The notes beneath the pieces were generated by a model. That model made no database searches and was not told the DNA's origin. It saw only the letters and a program-made list of their open reading frames with translations. 64,000 nucleotides of DNA, taken from the NCBI GenBank assembly GCA_018881555.1, contig JACAXG010000052.1, positions 124,001 to 188,000 on the forward strand, read 5' to 3'. Origin of the DNA: Amblyornis subalaris (lineage: Eukaryota > Chordata > Aves > Passeriformes > Ptilonorhynchidae). The translations under genes were made by a program, and so were the position numbers. Shown here one piece after another: positions 11,876-24,500 of the stretch. Each line of letters opens with the position of its first letter. The stretch's first letter is position 1.

Positions 11876-12529
11876 TGTAGAATCGCGCGCTGCCCCTCAA
11901 TGAAAGCCCGGAGGATAGCTGCTGTGTCCCACACCGGAGCTGCGGCGTCTCCCAAGGGCGGCTCGCACACTCCCACACGCTCTAGGGACAGGCTCCTCAC
12001 CCGAGGGAGCCTTCCAGGGCTGTTGTTCCAAAACGCGGGCGGAGATAAAGAAGCCGAGAGGGGACTCTCTGTATGAGTTCCACCCAAACTACCTACTACC
12101 TGAAGGGTCCAGGGACAAAAAGTCCCGGAAGCAGCGTTACACAGGCTTTTATACCCCACTGAGTGGGGGCGGAGAGAGCAACAGCAACCAATAATCTGAG
12201 GGTTAAGGGGAGGAGACAAGGCGGGGACATAGAACATCAACCAACGGGAGTAATACAAAGGAGGGACTTCAGGAGGGAACCAATGGGGCATCGAACAGCG
12301 TCGAACCTTCCAGAAACAATACATATTAATGAGGGGAAATGAATATTTAAAGCAGGGATGGNGAGGACAAGTTACCATAGTAANAGGGNCTGCTGGCTGT
12401 GGAGCCTGGGGAGAGATGGGTTTTCACCGAGTGAGCGGTCAAATCTCTGCTGCTGCTCCAGATCACCAGGTTGTAGGACCAGCTTCTCTTTCTGGGGTCT
12501 GGGCAGCCTCAACTGCCTGCACCACTACA
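11876..12529 (-). mobile_element. Solo LTR, ERVK-like, inserted in a CR1 (minus orientation)
   Basis: The 654-bp element begins TGTAG and ends CTACA (5-bp inverted termini) and is bounded on both sides by an exact ggtatg. Transcriptional orientation is minus: TATA box at 12144-12157, GC box at 12163-12172 and CCAAT motifs at 12188-12192 and 12280-12284. It is GC-richer and keeps more CpGs than its surroundings, which suggests a fairly recent insertion. Joining the flanks rebuilds a continuous CR1 3' UTR, so the CR1 is older. No canonical AATAAA was found downstream of the TATA box. The 176-codon open frame on the minus strand (11848-12378) runs through the promoter and out of the LTR and is not a retroviral gene. 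No internal viral genes are present. Confidence 0.9.
12144..12172 (-). promoter_or_regulatory. LTR core promoter: TATA box plus GC box
   Basis: The minus strand shows GGGGTATAAAAGCC preceded upstream by a CCGCCCCCAC GC box, with inverted CCAAT motifs (ATTGG) further upstream. The core looks undamaged, so residual promoter activity is possible. This is inference. Confidence 0.75.
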
Positions 12530-12600
12530 GGTATGTTGAGCTAAATGTTCTCCAAGGTCCCTTCCAGCTTCAACATTTATACATTTTTGTGATTTTGTGT
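12530..12600 (+). mobile_element. CR1 LINE, 3' segment after the inserted LTR
   Basis: It starts with the right target-duplication copy ggtatg (12530-12535), then CR1 3' UTR ('gagctaaatgttctccaagg', 'tcccttccagcttcaac') and ends in octamer-like repeats (tttttgtg, attttgtg), the hallmark of CR1 3' ends. It is continuous with 11529-11875. Confidence 0.85.
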
Positions 12601-15600
12601 TTTCCTGTACTATGCACAGTGGCCATTGGTAACTCCCCAAAACTGGCAAATATTGAATTGCGATAGTAGTCAATAGGTTAATTTCTTAATTTTCAGAGGG
12701 TAAGTTGAACTTTTCATTTCCTTCCCTGTACAAGTTTTGATGCAGATGGATTCAAAAACTTTGCAGGGCCTGAGACACCTTCATTTTCGCTTTCACCCAG
12801 CAACCTTCATTTCCTTCTGTTTGGGGAATTTCCTTTTTTTTCAGGGATTGTTGTGTGCAGCGTATTGTCAGCATTTCAGAAAATGTATCAAGACATTTTT
12901 TCCTTCTTTAATGTCTTTAATGGTAAAGGTGTGGAGGAAGGACAATTCTTATTTACAATGTCCTTTTAAATATACAGAAATGTAACCTGGACTCTTAATG
13001 ATTTAGTGGTTTTTTGACTGGCTCTACCTTCATATAATGTGCAATAGATATTTTGCCAAAAAAATTTTATGGGTTTTGCAAACAGTTTCTTATTTCCAAA
13101 TGCCGAATTTAACAGTCCTGCAATGTTTTATAACTTCCATTCTATTCTTATGGTTTGNCTTTAGCTTAGCAACAGAAGTCTTAATGATTTTGCTTGCTTC
13201 TAGAACCTTCTGTGAATTCAAAAGTGATGTTTCAGCAGTTTTGGACTAAAAATCACCATTTCCTGATGAACTGCAAGTCCATATAGCCTGAAATAATGAT
13301 GAGTGAATTCATGCACACCCTTACTATTAACAGATCATTAAGCAAGTAGTTCATTTTGCATGAAAACAATTTTATTTCAGCCGTGTCCTAGTGGTTGGCA
13401 GATCTAGTGGATTAAATATTCAGGATAATACTCTCAATTTAACTTTAAAAACATATTTATACTTACTTTAGACCATTTTTGTAACTCACAGAATAAGATG
13501 TATGCTCTCCTTCAATAGCATTTGAGACGTAATAGTAAAAACTGTTGACCAGGAATGAAATGAAATTATGCAATAAATATTGCACAAAGAATAACTGTGC
13601 CAAAACCATTTTAATAGATTATGAAAGGAAGTAATTTAAATGTGTAGTTGATTTACAGGCAGAAAGATGCCTTCACATTGACAGAATTTCTGGCAATTCA
13701 ACTTTTTTTTGGCAGACCTTCAACATTTCATTACACAGAGGAAGGAAGAACTATCTGTTTCAGTTACGTGTGGTTAGTACATTTATATACCCTAGGCTAA
13801 GGCCCTGTTTGCACTACTCTGGCAACACAATATTTATCAAAATTGCCTTAAATAGGAAGATAAGTGTTCCTTCTGAAGGGAAATATCTTCATAGACTAGC
13901 CTAACTTTAAATGTTTTGGCCGAAAGCTATGTTTTTTGAGCAGCTTCTTCTTTCCTTATAAAGAACTGAACAGACATTTTGTGGTAACACACTGTGCTGC
14001 TATATGCATTCCTGGTCACAGGGGTATTGGAGAGGTAGCCATCACACCCTTTACTCGGGAAGTTATCAGTGGGCAAAACAGACTCCGAGAAACCCTAACC
14101 AGTTAGGTTTTGAACAACATTTGATCTACTCTGAATTATAAAGAGATCCTTAATTATGTCTATAAATAAGACAGCAGAAAGCAACTTGGAATTNATTTTT
14201 TTGTTTCTTTTTCTCAGATGTGCTTTGAAAATTGTTGTCAGATCTCTTTAAAAAAGATTCATTGGCTGCAGCTGCCTAAAGTAACTCCCTACATTTGTTC
14301 TTTGGATCAGTTAGGAAAAAAAAATCCACACCAGATCTTCAGTTTTTATTCCAGACTTGCTTTTTTTTTTTTTTTAGTTTTAGTTTCATTTGTTGTTGGA
14401 GAAGCCTCATAAAGTTTAGCTCAAAAAAACAATTATAAAAGTATCCACATTTCATTTCATTTTCACTGTCTACCCAGTTCTTCTGTTGCCTGTGATGAGT
14501 TCAGGCTTTTACTACGGGGTTCCAGATTGCAGGTTGACTTGCTCAAAATCATAGAGCTAGTCAGCTCTTAAAATGTGAAATGATTTGTTTAGTAGCATCT
14601 CTGCCTTATTGTTATAGGATATAGATTTATCTAGAATGCAAGTTAGTAGACTTTGACTAATAGCACAGGAATGTGGCTTGAAAATCTACAAATTGGCACC
14701 CATTTATCTAATTTGGTTACTGGAAGAAAATATAGTGCATCAACCTGATACTGAGCCCACATTAATTAGTGCTGTTGGGAGACATGGTTATTAGTTCAGC
14801 TACAAAACTGAATTAACACTGATAGTTACATTTGAGGACCTGAATGTACATCTCCACATGACGTTGTGCAAACCTGAGGGTGTTATGCCAATTTATCAAT
14901 TTTCTAGGAACTTCACTGTCCTGCAGGCATGGCCAGAGTATATGTCAGGGACAACCTATGACTTCTGAAAATCTGCTCTAAGATTTGAAGGTAAACCATA
15001 AACACAACTGAAACTGAGGACAGAATAACTTCAAATACAAAAAAACCCAATGCATGTTTATAGACAGACTATGCAGATAGAATTTGCACAGCCGTTTAAC
15101 TAAAGAAATGAAAGGAATTAAGTGAACAATATATAACCATCATACACTGTGTATGTTTCTAAAATGCTTTCATTGAGAAAAATTCCTGTCTGTACAAAAT
15201 CGCCCTTGCCTAAGGGGAAAAAACCAATATATTTCCAGGTGAAAAGAGAAATTTCCTCTTTTTCTATTTCACAACAGCTGATTGATTTAGAAAAATTAGT
15301 CATCTTATGCTTACCTTAAGCACTGAATCTACTCAGAACAATTAAACTTTTTGTTCAATAAACTCAAAGCTCTCAAATTTTGGGTGTATACACTTCTTTC
15401 CCACTTTTTAAAAAGCAGAGAATGTGCATAGTTGATTTGCAGTTTTAAGATCAAGTCTACTACTTGCAAATGTATTGAGACAGACTAAACTCTGAAAAAT
15501 AATTTCTGAGATAAAAGTAGAAAAAAGAAAACAATGTGATTTTTTCTTTTTTCCTAAAAATCATGANATCTCTGGTGTGGATCAGGTGCCTCAAAGGACA

Positions 15601-18378
15601 ATGATGTGATGAAACTAATATTTTGAACATGCATTCAAGAATAAAAGAGAGGAATTTGGAGTCCTTTTAAAGCGGTATGTGGACAAATCCTCAGCAAGGA
15701 CCACATGTTCATATGCATATAACTAGGCTACCACAAACACAAAAAGTTTGTGTTGGTCAAGTTGGTGGTTTTTTCTTTTTCTACATAAAAATTTTACCCT
15801 AGGCAAAATAGCACAAAATGTGATGCATTCTCCACAAACCAGGAAAATGCTTTGGTTTTGTTTTGCTTTGTTTCCAGGAAGAGTTACAAAAGAAAGAAAA
15901 CATTCAACTTTGGAGATATAAGAAGAATTTTTGTCTTCCTAAATCAGAGAAAGACTGAATGCCACCTGTGTGATTCTGTAATTATACCTGAAACAGCCGG
16001 AAAATCTGCTGCTACTCACTGAACCTTGCTACTGAGGGAAGTTGAATAGATCATTCATTCCATGGTTCAGGAGAGTCATTTCAAATCTGTGTACCACATG
16101 TAAAATTAGTTCTGACCTTGTCAGCCTCAAGCATGTCCTTCAGATATGGATCATTAAATTCAATCCTCAACACTCCAGGGAAAAAAGCTAAAAAAATTGG
16201 GGCTTCCTTATATTTCATTCTGTGATCCCTAACTAAAACTATATACTGGCTTTGATTTTCCAAATGGAACCATCATTTGTATCCTTGATGTATGAAAGCT
16301 GTGACGGTATCTTTCTGAAGAAGATAACTTTCTCAAAAAAAGGCTAACCAATTAGTCTGGCCCATGCTGAATCTTTATCTTCATGGCAGCTCATGCAACA
16401 AGACAAACTTATAAGAGATTGGTGTGGTGGTATAACTCAGTCCCTGAAGCACACTCCTGTGCAACTAGATTTTNCATTTCATGCTCACAATGTGTCAAGA
16501 AGCGAGTGCTGCCAAACTCTACTATATCTTTGTCTTCAATATATTGGCACCACTTATTCACAGAGAGATGAGTGGGCCTCCACAGCCTGCTGAAAACAAA
16601 GAAGCAAATTTGAGCACCTGATTTACACCAAATTTTTCATGGTCTTCATAGTTCACTCTTTCTCTGGGGTGATTACAAATAGTAATGTTCAAGACTGTAA
16701 AAGAGCTTTCCAGCCCTCAGCAGTTACGACCAACTCATGAGGTTTGGGTTTTAGCAAAAGGCTCAGTCTATGTTTGCACCTAAGGAAAGGCAGGGAAAGT
16801 ATCCCTTACTTCTGTTTTGGTCATGAAAAGTTAGCTACTGGTTGGAGTTAGTCGTGTAGGGCCTGATAGCTGCTGAAAAATAAGTGCTTTCAAGATAGGA
16901 GTCTCCCAAGAGNGAGGTTCTTACCACCTTGAGATAGGCACCTATAATGCTCAGGATAAATTGTCTGAAGCAGCCAGTCTCCGCTTATAAAGGTAATTTA
17001 GATTTGAACAAGATATCCAGTCTAAATTTATGTGTATCTTACGAAAGAGGCTTTAAGGAGATATACTGGCCCAAAGAGATGTAAACATCAAATAACTTTA
17101 GTGTGACTCAAACCATACAGTATTGTCNAAACAACTGGTAAAAAGCCGCTCTTATGGCCTCAGACTAATGACAGAAAATGATCCAACAGAAAATAGAATG
17201 TGTAGAAAAGAAGCTAATTTGTCTGCTTCTCCCCTGCTTTCTGTCTCACAGTCCTGGTAGAATTTCTGCANCTGCACATTTCGCTAGGCCAGTGTGTTTC
17301 AGTTCCATCATGCTGAGTGAGCCAAGACATTTTTACATTTTTTTCTGAGAACATAGAGGAACACTGGCAGTTGACCTCTTTGGCATATCTTCCTGTGCAA
17401 ACACACTTTGCAGTCTGCTATAGGCACCTAAATCCATTTGCTGCACTACTTCNAGCCCACACGTTCCATAACTCTAATAATATTTCTCATCATCTCTCAT
17501 TCCCATACACACACATACAAAGAGGATGGAAAAAAAATTTAAAATTCCAACCTCCAGACATGGCATTTTCTTTAATAACTAGATAACTCCCCTACAGTAT
17601 TGCACTCTTACCATGCACAAGTTCAGTGGAGCCACTGTAATACGTGTGGGGACTGATTATGGACAGCCCCCGATGAGAGAGAATCCGTGTTACGAAGTCG
17701 CAGCTCCCTCTATGTCCTGAGAATGGGAGGTTCACGTTGGCTTCTTCATGCTGATTTGTNTGTGTCAGACTAACTAGACACTAATCTACAATGTCAAATG
17801 TTTGCCTTTTCTTAGCAATCTGTATCTGGAAGTTTTAATTTTTTCACTACTAAGGGAACAGAATTTCTATGCATTTTTTGTAAAAGGTAGATTCTACAGC
17901 ATTTTAAATAATCTATCAATTCAAGTGAAGTAATACTTCTGAAGTAGAGATTATTAAATAGTCTTTGTTTATAATTATTACCATAGACAACTGAAAAAAC
18001 AGTTAGGTAACATTTGAAAAATGAGAGGGTCAATTTTAACAAGTACTACATGCAATTTAAAATTTGAAAAATACAGTATTTGGCTCTGTGTCAGTGGGGC
18101 TGGAAGAATCATTTTATCATAAGTTTCTACCCTCCTGATGAGAGCACATTGATTTATTCTATCATAAATCAAAACTCCTGCTGCGCTATGAATGAAAGAC
18201 TTGTAAGGTTTTGGCCTTTAAAAGTGGTTGGGAGTGTAAAGGAAAGAACATGAGAGTTTGCATTAAGGGAGGTATAGAATCATACTGGCCAATAAACACA
18301 TAGAGCAAAACTAACAACTAGCATAAGAGGGCACAACCAAGTAAAATTGCATTCATTTATGCCAGCATTTCTTCTTAC
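12601..18378. other. AT-rich non-coding stretch
   Basis: No transposon or gene recognised. It contains poly(T) near 14360-14376 and a small CpG-bearing patch at about 17630-17720 that differs from its surroundings but has no identifiable origin. Several isolated N bases lie between 15567 and 17760. A possible tiny exon (minus, 16117-16165) is mentioned with the 18.4 kb candidate. Confidence 0.5.
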
Positions 18379-18553
18379 CCTTCAACATGAAGCTGAAAGG
18401 AAAAGCCTGGCTCACCTACTTCAGTCACAAAATCAGATAGTCTCTCATACATGTTTATCAAGACATGTCCAACAGATGGATGTGTAGAAGTGTTGACCTT
18501 GAAATTGTAAAACATTTGATCCATAAACTGCTCCTCATGGGAATTTAATATAC
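18379..18553 (-). other. possible coding exon, unproven, protein not recognised
   Basis: On the minus strand a 175-nt segment is open and flanked by plausible splice signals: acceptor CCCTCTCTCAG before 18553 and donor GG|GTAAGA after 18379. The frame reads ILNSHEEQFMDQMFYNFKVN... and ends near FSFQLHVE, with a balanced residue mix unlike the Lys/Asn/Phe-rich noise of nearby frames. Entry phase is 1 and exit phase is 2. The next downstream open piece at 16117-16165 (IEFNDPYLKDMLEADK, donor AAG|GTCAGA) would fit in phase but has a weak acceptor. I do not recognise the protein. Pseudo-exons of this quality arise by chance in tens of kilobases, so this is only a candidate. Confidence 0.25.
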
Positions 18554-19370
18554 CTGAGAGAGGGTTCAACAACATTTAAACGTGAATGAATATTTTGTTA
18601 CGAAGTATAAGTAAGATAATATGACAAAGATAAGAACATCTTTAAAATTAATACTCCCTTGCCCATATTTTAAAAGGGAAGCATTAACATTTTCAAAATC
18701 CTATTGGTTAACCTTTACTCTCACTTATGGCTTTACAGCCCTTAATTGTTGTCATCCATTTAATAATTTTATCTCTTTCCTCACTCTTTAGATTCTAGAT
18801 AGGACCTAATATAGAACATGAGATTGAAATCCTCTACCACAGAAAAGGAATATAGATTGAGTCATTTTCATCATGGGGAATTTGTAATTTAGCTAGGAAT
18901 GACCAGGGCTGATCATCCAGTTGTGTCTTCCAGGTCTGCCACTGCTTCTGGGGGGGTTTGACATTCTTTATCTGCACACCCACTTCGATTTTCAAAACAT
19001 TTTCAGGAAGACACTTTCTTTTCTATGCCATAAGTACAATCAGATGTTTGTTTTTCTTCCCAACACTAATGCTTATAGTCTTTAATTAGATCATGAGGGG
19101 TTTGGTTGGGTTTTTTTGAGTTAGTTGGTTATTTTTGTTCCAGCCATCTTTTTCAATTAATACAGAAAGTGCCAGAGTTTAGAGCTGGCTGGCAATTTTC
19201 AGATTAAAACGTTGACTTGCACAAACAACAGCAGAAAAACTACATGTGTCCTTAGGATTTCATGATGGAATTTTAACTTGCAATGACATACAGAGAGCAC
19301 TGTTGGAGAACACAGTACAAGGAGTTATGAAAAGCTGTGTACAATAAAGAGGAATTTAAACAAGAACAGA

Positions 19371-19830
19371 TGCAGAGAAGGGTGGAGATTCAGGAAAAAA
19401 GATCAGGAAGGTAGATCTTATCATATGAAAGGAGACTGAAATGAGCAATATTTGTTTAATCTAGAAAAAACAAAAACTGAGACGGGGTATGCTTATTTTC
19501 TCTATATAAGTAAAGGGTAAAATAGAGAAGAAACAAGAGAACTCCGACACAGTACAGCAGTGAATATGGTCACAAATACAATTATTTTGAAATTAAAATT
19601 CAATCTCTAACCACATCTAAGCAGAAGAATCTCTGAACTTTAAGCAAAGAGAGGTTCAGGATCAGCTTTGTCTTATATAGGTCTTGGAGCAATTTTGAGA
19701 GAGCGCTTGACTAAATTTAACCAAAATGTATCCTTAAATAGATTTAATTTTCAGGATGGCATTGCTGCTTGAGCTTGAAATTGATGATGTCCAGAGGTCC
19801 CATCTAGCATAAATTAACTTATGATTTTGT
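19371..19830 (+). mobile_element. Old CR1-type LINE 3' portion
   Basis: Scattered landmarks of late ORF2 and the 3' UTR occur in the right order: 'aaggtagatcttatcatatg', 'aaaggagactgaaatgagca', 'gtttaatctagaaaaaac', a 'tatggtcacaaatacaa' block, a Leu/Ile-rich middle and the terminal 'gatgatgtccagaggtccca' with 'catctagcataaatta'. Divergence is high and every frame is broken, so this is an old insertion, clearly older than the one at 53985. Confidence 0.68.
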
Positions 19831-22023
19831 TTAGGATGGGTTACCTACTGAGGTCAGTCTCTATGACCCATCCTGATAATGGTGCTACTAAAACATTTTA
19901 ATTTCTACTTACTTTTCATTGGGACAGACTTCCCTACTCCAAATGGAGCTGACATTAGCCATCCAGACACCTTTTCTTAAAGTCTGTGAGAATGCTGACT
20001 CAAGCTGCTATTTTGTCGTACTCTCACACAAGATTTTAGATGTCTGCCTTAACTACCTCACTGTAGTCTCAGTATTCACTTATCATCAGTGATGAGGTCT
20101 ACACCATGGCACAAGCATGTGATGTTCTATGCCAATGAAGACAATCTCCTAATTGTCCAGAGTGAAAGTTCTAGTGGAGTATCCCTTGATTCACTCTCTG
20201 CTGACATTCTGGTCATGACCCAGGTGCCATTTCAACCTATGCTACCTGTAGGTACAGGACTTCAAAATCAAAGGTTTGCACGGGATTGAAAGATGACCCC
20301 GAGAGATCTTAATTTTGCTAACAGACTCTGTTCCATGAGGTGACATCATTCACTATCATGTTATTATAGCTATACTTTGGCAAATGACAATTATAGTCAT
20401 TCAGACAGTGATAAGGAGATATGGATTCAACCTTACAATGCAATCTGTAGTAAAATTTAATTGAACCACTTTCAAGCTCAGCTACCATCAATAAAATGTT
20501 CCAACTTGTACAGTTTAATATTCTCATCTTAAATTATATTTTAAAGGGCTTCCAAAGACAGCTCATTTATAATTTTATCTCTAACATTAACAATCTTCAT
20601 TTTGTTATGCAGACATCCTTCCCCAAATACTTCAAAACAATTATCTCAATTAGAAGGTTCCAGTAGAATTTTTTCCTGTCAGTATTTTTTCTCCCATTTT
20701 CACTCTGATTCAGTTATTGAGATTCTGCTTGTAATGCATGACAAGGGCAATTATGAAGGGTCCAGAGACAAATATATCCTCTAAATGCACTTTTCAGGTT
20801 CTATATTTGTCATTCTGGTGGACAGTTTCAGAACAGGATTGAGAACCAAAGTAAAATATTAAACCACGTTAAAAGTTTCCCTTGAGACATTCAAGCATTA
20901 TGACAGGAAAAATGAAAAATTCTGTGTTTCAATCAAGGACCTGTATGAAATCAGACAACAGGAATGTGAAACCCAGAGAATTATTCTAAATAGCACATCC
21001 ACTCCAAATCACAGTTCCAAGTTTTACTCAACATTACTTACAAAACTAATTTTTATTCAAAATTAATTTCCAAGTGTAATCATCTGAAACCATTCCTTGA
21101 AAGGGCTACTAAGGCCTCATTCTTTTTAATAAAAGATGCGAAGGTGGATAATGATCATTGTAAAACTGAAGTGATGAAACCTTTTGTTCAAACACTGAGC
21201 TTTAGTTTCTTTCTCTGTTTGAAGAATGTCAGTTGATGTTTCTTCCTTTCCATGTGACTGCAGTGCAGTACCTATAGCTCTGAAACATGTCAGGAATTCT
21301 AAATTTCCAGTGCCTCCTCCTAAACATTAACTTATCTTGCTTAATAGCAATTTTTTGACAAAGGTTATAGAGGATGCACTAGGCTATCTTTTATCAGACA
21401 AGTGAAAAAACCACAAGTTTCTTCCACCATACACTACACATTAGGCCAAAGAAAAAGAAAAAGGCTAAAAGATGAAAACCATCTGGCACAGATAGGCCTT
21501 AATTACACACCAGACGTTATAGCAAGGACTTGACTCAGCTAGGCCCACTTTGGTTCTTAATACCATTTGATTCATTCTCACATACCTTAGATTTTGCAAT
21601 GAGGCTGGTAGACATGGTACAGGAGGGTGGGAGACCTGGGCCTTCTAGGGAGTAGCTGGAGGCCAGGCCAGATATCATAAGATTGTTCAAATGGCACTGG
21701 AACTGCATGTGAAGGCAAATGAATCAAGATCTGAGTCTCGTTTTGGGAATTTCTTTACCTTCGATATGCTGCAATCCAAGAAAATGACAGGCACCCTGTC
21801 GCAGCTTCCAGCCTTGAGATGGGGAACCTGATCCATGCACCATCTCTTCATCTGAGACAAGTGATGAAGAGACTGGGGACAAAATTATATGGAAGACATG
21901 GACACTGAGACAATGTGATGTGCTTGGAGAGTTTATAGAGAGGAGGAGAAGATTCAGGGAAAGAAAGCAAAGTCCACTATTGCTTACAATAACAAAATAC
22001 ACAAAGGAGAGTTTTCTCTTCAG
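19831..22023. other. AT-rich non-coding stretch
   Basis: No gene, RNA gene or transposon recognised. The open frame at 20089-20289 (+) has a mixed composition but no splice context or family resemblance that I can see. Confidence 0.5.
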
Positions 22024-22134
22024 GGAGGCCAAAATCACCACATAAATTCATAAGGACAGACAGCATAAGATCGAATGTTGATAGCACCAGCACAGCTGCT
22101 CCTACTCCTGTGTCTGACAACATAGCCCTGCAAG
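22024..22134 (+). other. possible cassette exon of 111 nt (37 codons), unproven
   Basis: The segment follows a pyrimidine-rich acceptor (gttttctcttcag) and precedes a donor (CAAG|GTACTG). It is open in one frame with entry and exit phase 1, and 111 nt is a multiple of three, so inclusion or skipping would keep a reading frame. The peptide begins RPKSPHKFIRTDSIRSN and continues Ser/Thr/Pro-rich, like a disordered, phosphorylatable cytoplasmic segment. I do not recognise the parent protein and see no companion exon on this strand. The opposite strand is also open here, which weakens the coding argument. Confidence 0.25.
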
Positions 22135-24315
22135 GTACTGATGAAACATCTGCCATCTGTTTAGTCACTGTTCTTTTTTCTTTCTTTGTAATCTCACTGT
22201 GTTATTCTTAGGATGACTTTTTTAATCCAGTTTGGGATGTATGACAATTGTCACTATAGACAATTCTGCTTTTTCTAGAGACAGTAGGAATGTTCCTTGA
22301 GGGTCTAGAAGCAGTTTCAGGAGGAATTTTTGGAGTTTACCCATAGGAGAAATGCACAGGATGTATGTCACTCTTGGGATAAGAGACAGAGATAAAAAGA
22401 TAAAAAAGAGTGTCTGAAAAACACTCTGCTATCTGTCAACATACAATCCATTTTGCATAGCACAGTTCTTTAGTTATTCTGTTTTCAAAAATAAATATTT
22501 GGGTGTATTTCCTTTTTTATTTTTTTTTGTAAGTTACTTTAATTGAATAATAAGTACAATTGTTGATTTTTAATCTATTTAATTCAGTAGGAATAAGCGA
22601 CAAACATTACTCAGCAATGAAGGATGGAACTAAAAATGTAAAACTCATGGACGTTTGGCAATTCATATCCCACTTATCAGAGGATTGATGCATTGCTAGT
22701 AGGAATAGACCTTAGAGAAGGTAGCACTATCACATTAGCAACATTCCAACTGTCTTTAAAAGCAAAAAAGTCAGAAGTACAAGCATTACCAACAAATCAG
22801 TGTTAACAGGACTTAGAACACAACATTTTGCTCTCTCTTCTACATTTAATTTATGTGCCACATTCAAATTCCTTGTCCTTTAGGACTCTGAACAACTCTA
22901 TCTATATGTTGTTTTCAATACTTCTTTTTGTCTTTTCCAGGGCTGTAGAATTCCTTTCTCTCCCCATCTGGAAGTACTCTTTGGGCAAATGATTTTCTGT
23001 TTCTCTCTCCTTCTTTTATCTCTGCATAATCTTACTTTCAGTCTGCCTGCCCTATATCCAAGTATCTTCATCTTCTATACTTCAAACAGCTTCCATTCCA
23101 CACTCAGCTGCCTCCATTGTACACACACTTCTGGGCACAAAATACTTTTACAGCAGTAGACCACGAGGTACAATAGACTGTCCATTGCCTGCGGGCAGTG
23201 CATCCATTTTGCGGAAAAAACCCCTGCTATGGTGACAGAGACTCTGAGACTGGCTCCAAGCAGAGCAGTATATGAACAAAAATGCGTTGCTTCCAAGGTT
23301 AGCTCAGTACATGTTTGTCTGGTTTTGGACATTGAGCTCAAAAGTACTGCCAGACTTGAGCTGACTCCCCACAGAGTCATTCTTGCTTGTCTGCGACAAT
23401 AACTCTCAAACACACATTGCACTACCTATGTCATCCAAGATCTCTCATCCCCCCACCCTGGAAAATGAGTAGGACAGTGTGGTATTGTGATGTTCTGTGC
23501 ACAGCTAGTCATATCTTATCTAGAAAGGCATGCATAATATACGTGGTGCATGTTTTCCTAAATTCGCATTGGGATGGAAACAGACCAAATAGTCTTGTAG
23601 GTATTTTCCACTGCAACAGACTGAAGTCTAAAACTGAAAAGCAGAAATAGAGTTAGATACTTTGAGAGGATTTACACTTTCCTTATGTAAAATCAAAAAC
23701 AACATTTAAAATCGAAATTTTCTGGCAATTTTTCTATTTTCCTATCAAAACATGAAGACAGTATTCTAATTGCAAGGAGTGAATCACTCCTAAAATATTT
23801 TACTCTGTTCACATCTCTCAGCTACAGTTTAGCTTGGGACTTTTCTTATGGAAATATATTCGTTTTGAAACATGCTATCATGAAATACGACTGTGTTTTA
23901 GCTCTGAGATCAGGATCTGTTAATTCCTGAAGATCCAAAAAATGATCATGACAGATTTATGACAATGAAACTCTGAAGGAAATGTATCGAACATACTTAA
24001 ACAGACTTTGAATTACCTGCTACCTAATTAGAAATGGCTCCAAAGCTAGCCACTGTAAAAGACTTCTCAGTAAATTGTTTTCAAACCCTAAGGCAGGTTG
24101 TAGTCATTATGTTTTCTTTACACTCTGCACAAGATGGTCTTTGTTTAGTAGCCTGCATGTTACATGTATCCTTTCACGTTTTCCTAATGTTCCTTTTTTA
24201 AAATTTTTTTAATCCAGTGCTATTCCATTATTTACCATGTGGACAATCTTAGACTAGCTGCCAGCTCTCTCTTTATTGACCCTATCTAAAAAGCTAGTAT
24301 TTCAGGTCCTTTGGG

Positions 24316-24500
24316 GAAAAAAACCCCAAAACCAACCAAACCAACCAACCAAACAAAAAAAACCTATCCTCCCCTCAAAAAAGAAGAAAGAGAGAAAGAA
24401 ATACAAGGAACGAGACAAAGAGACAAATGGGGAGAGAAAGGGAGGAGGATGAGTAAAAGATCAAAAGCAAGAAGAGAAAGACAAATACAAATCTATAAAT
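24316..24500. repeat. low-complexity: CCAA-rich then purine-rich
   Basis: Repeated CCAA/CCAAA units are followed by a long A/G-biased stretch (for example gaaagagagaaagaaa). The Lys/Arg-rich open frame at 24311-24544 is a by-product of this composition. Confidence 0.75.

Noticed and set aside
11848..12378. 176-codon minus-strand open frame
   Set aside because: It lies in the LTR, running through its promoter and past the left LTR end. Its openness comes from GC-rich, stop-poor sequence, and it has no retroviral domain.
23075..23422. 115-codon minus-strand frame in less AT-rich sequence
   Set aside because: No splice context, no domain recognised, and a plus-strand frame is open over much of the same stretch.
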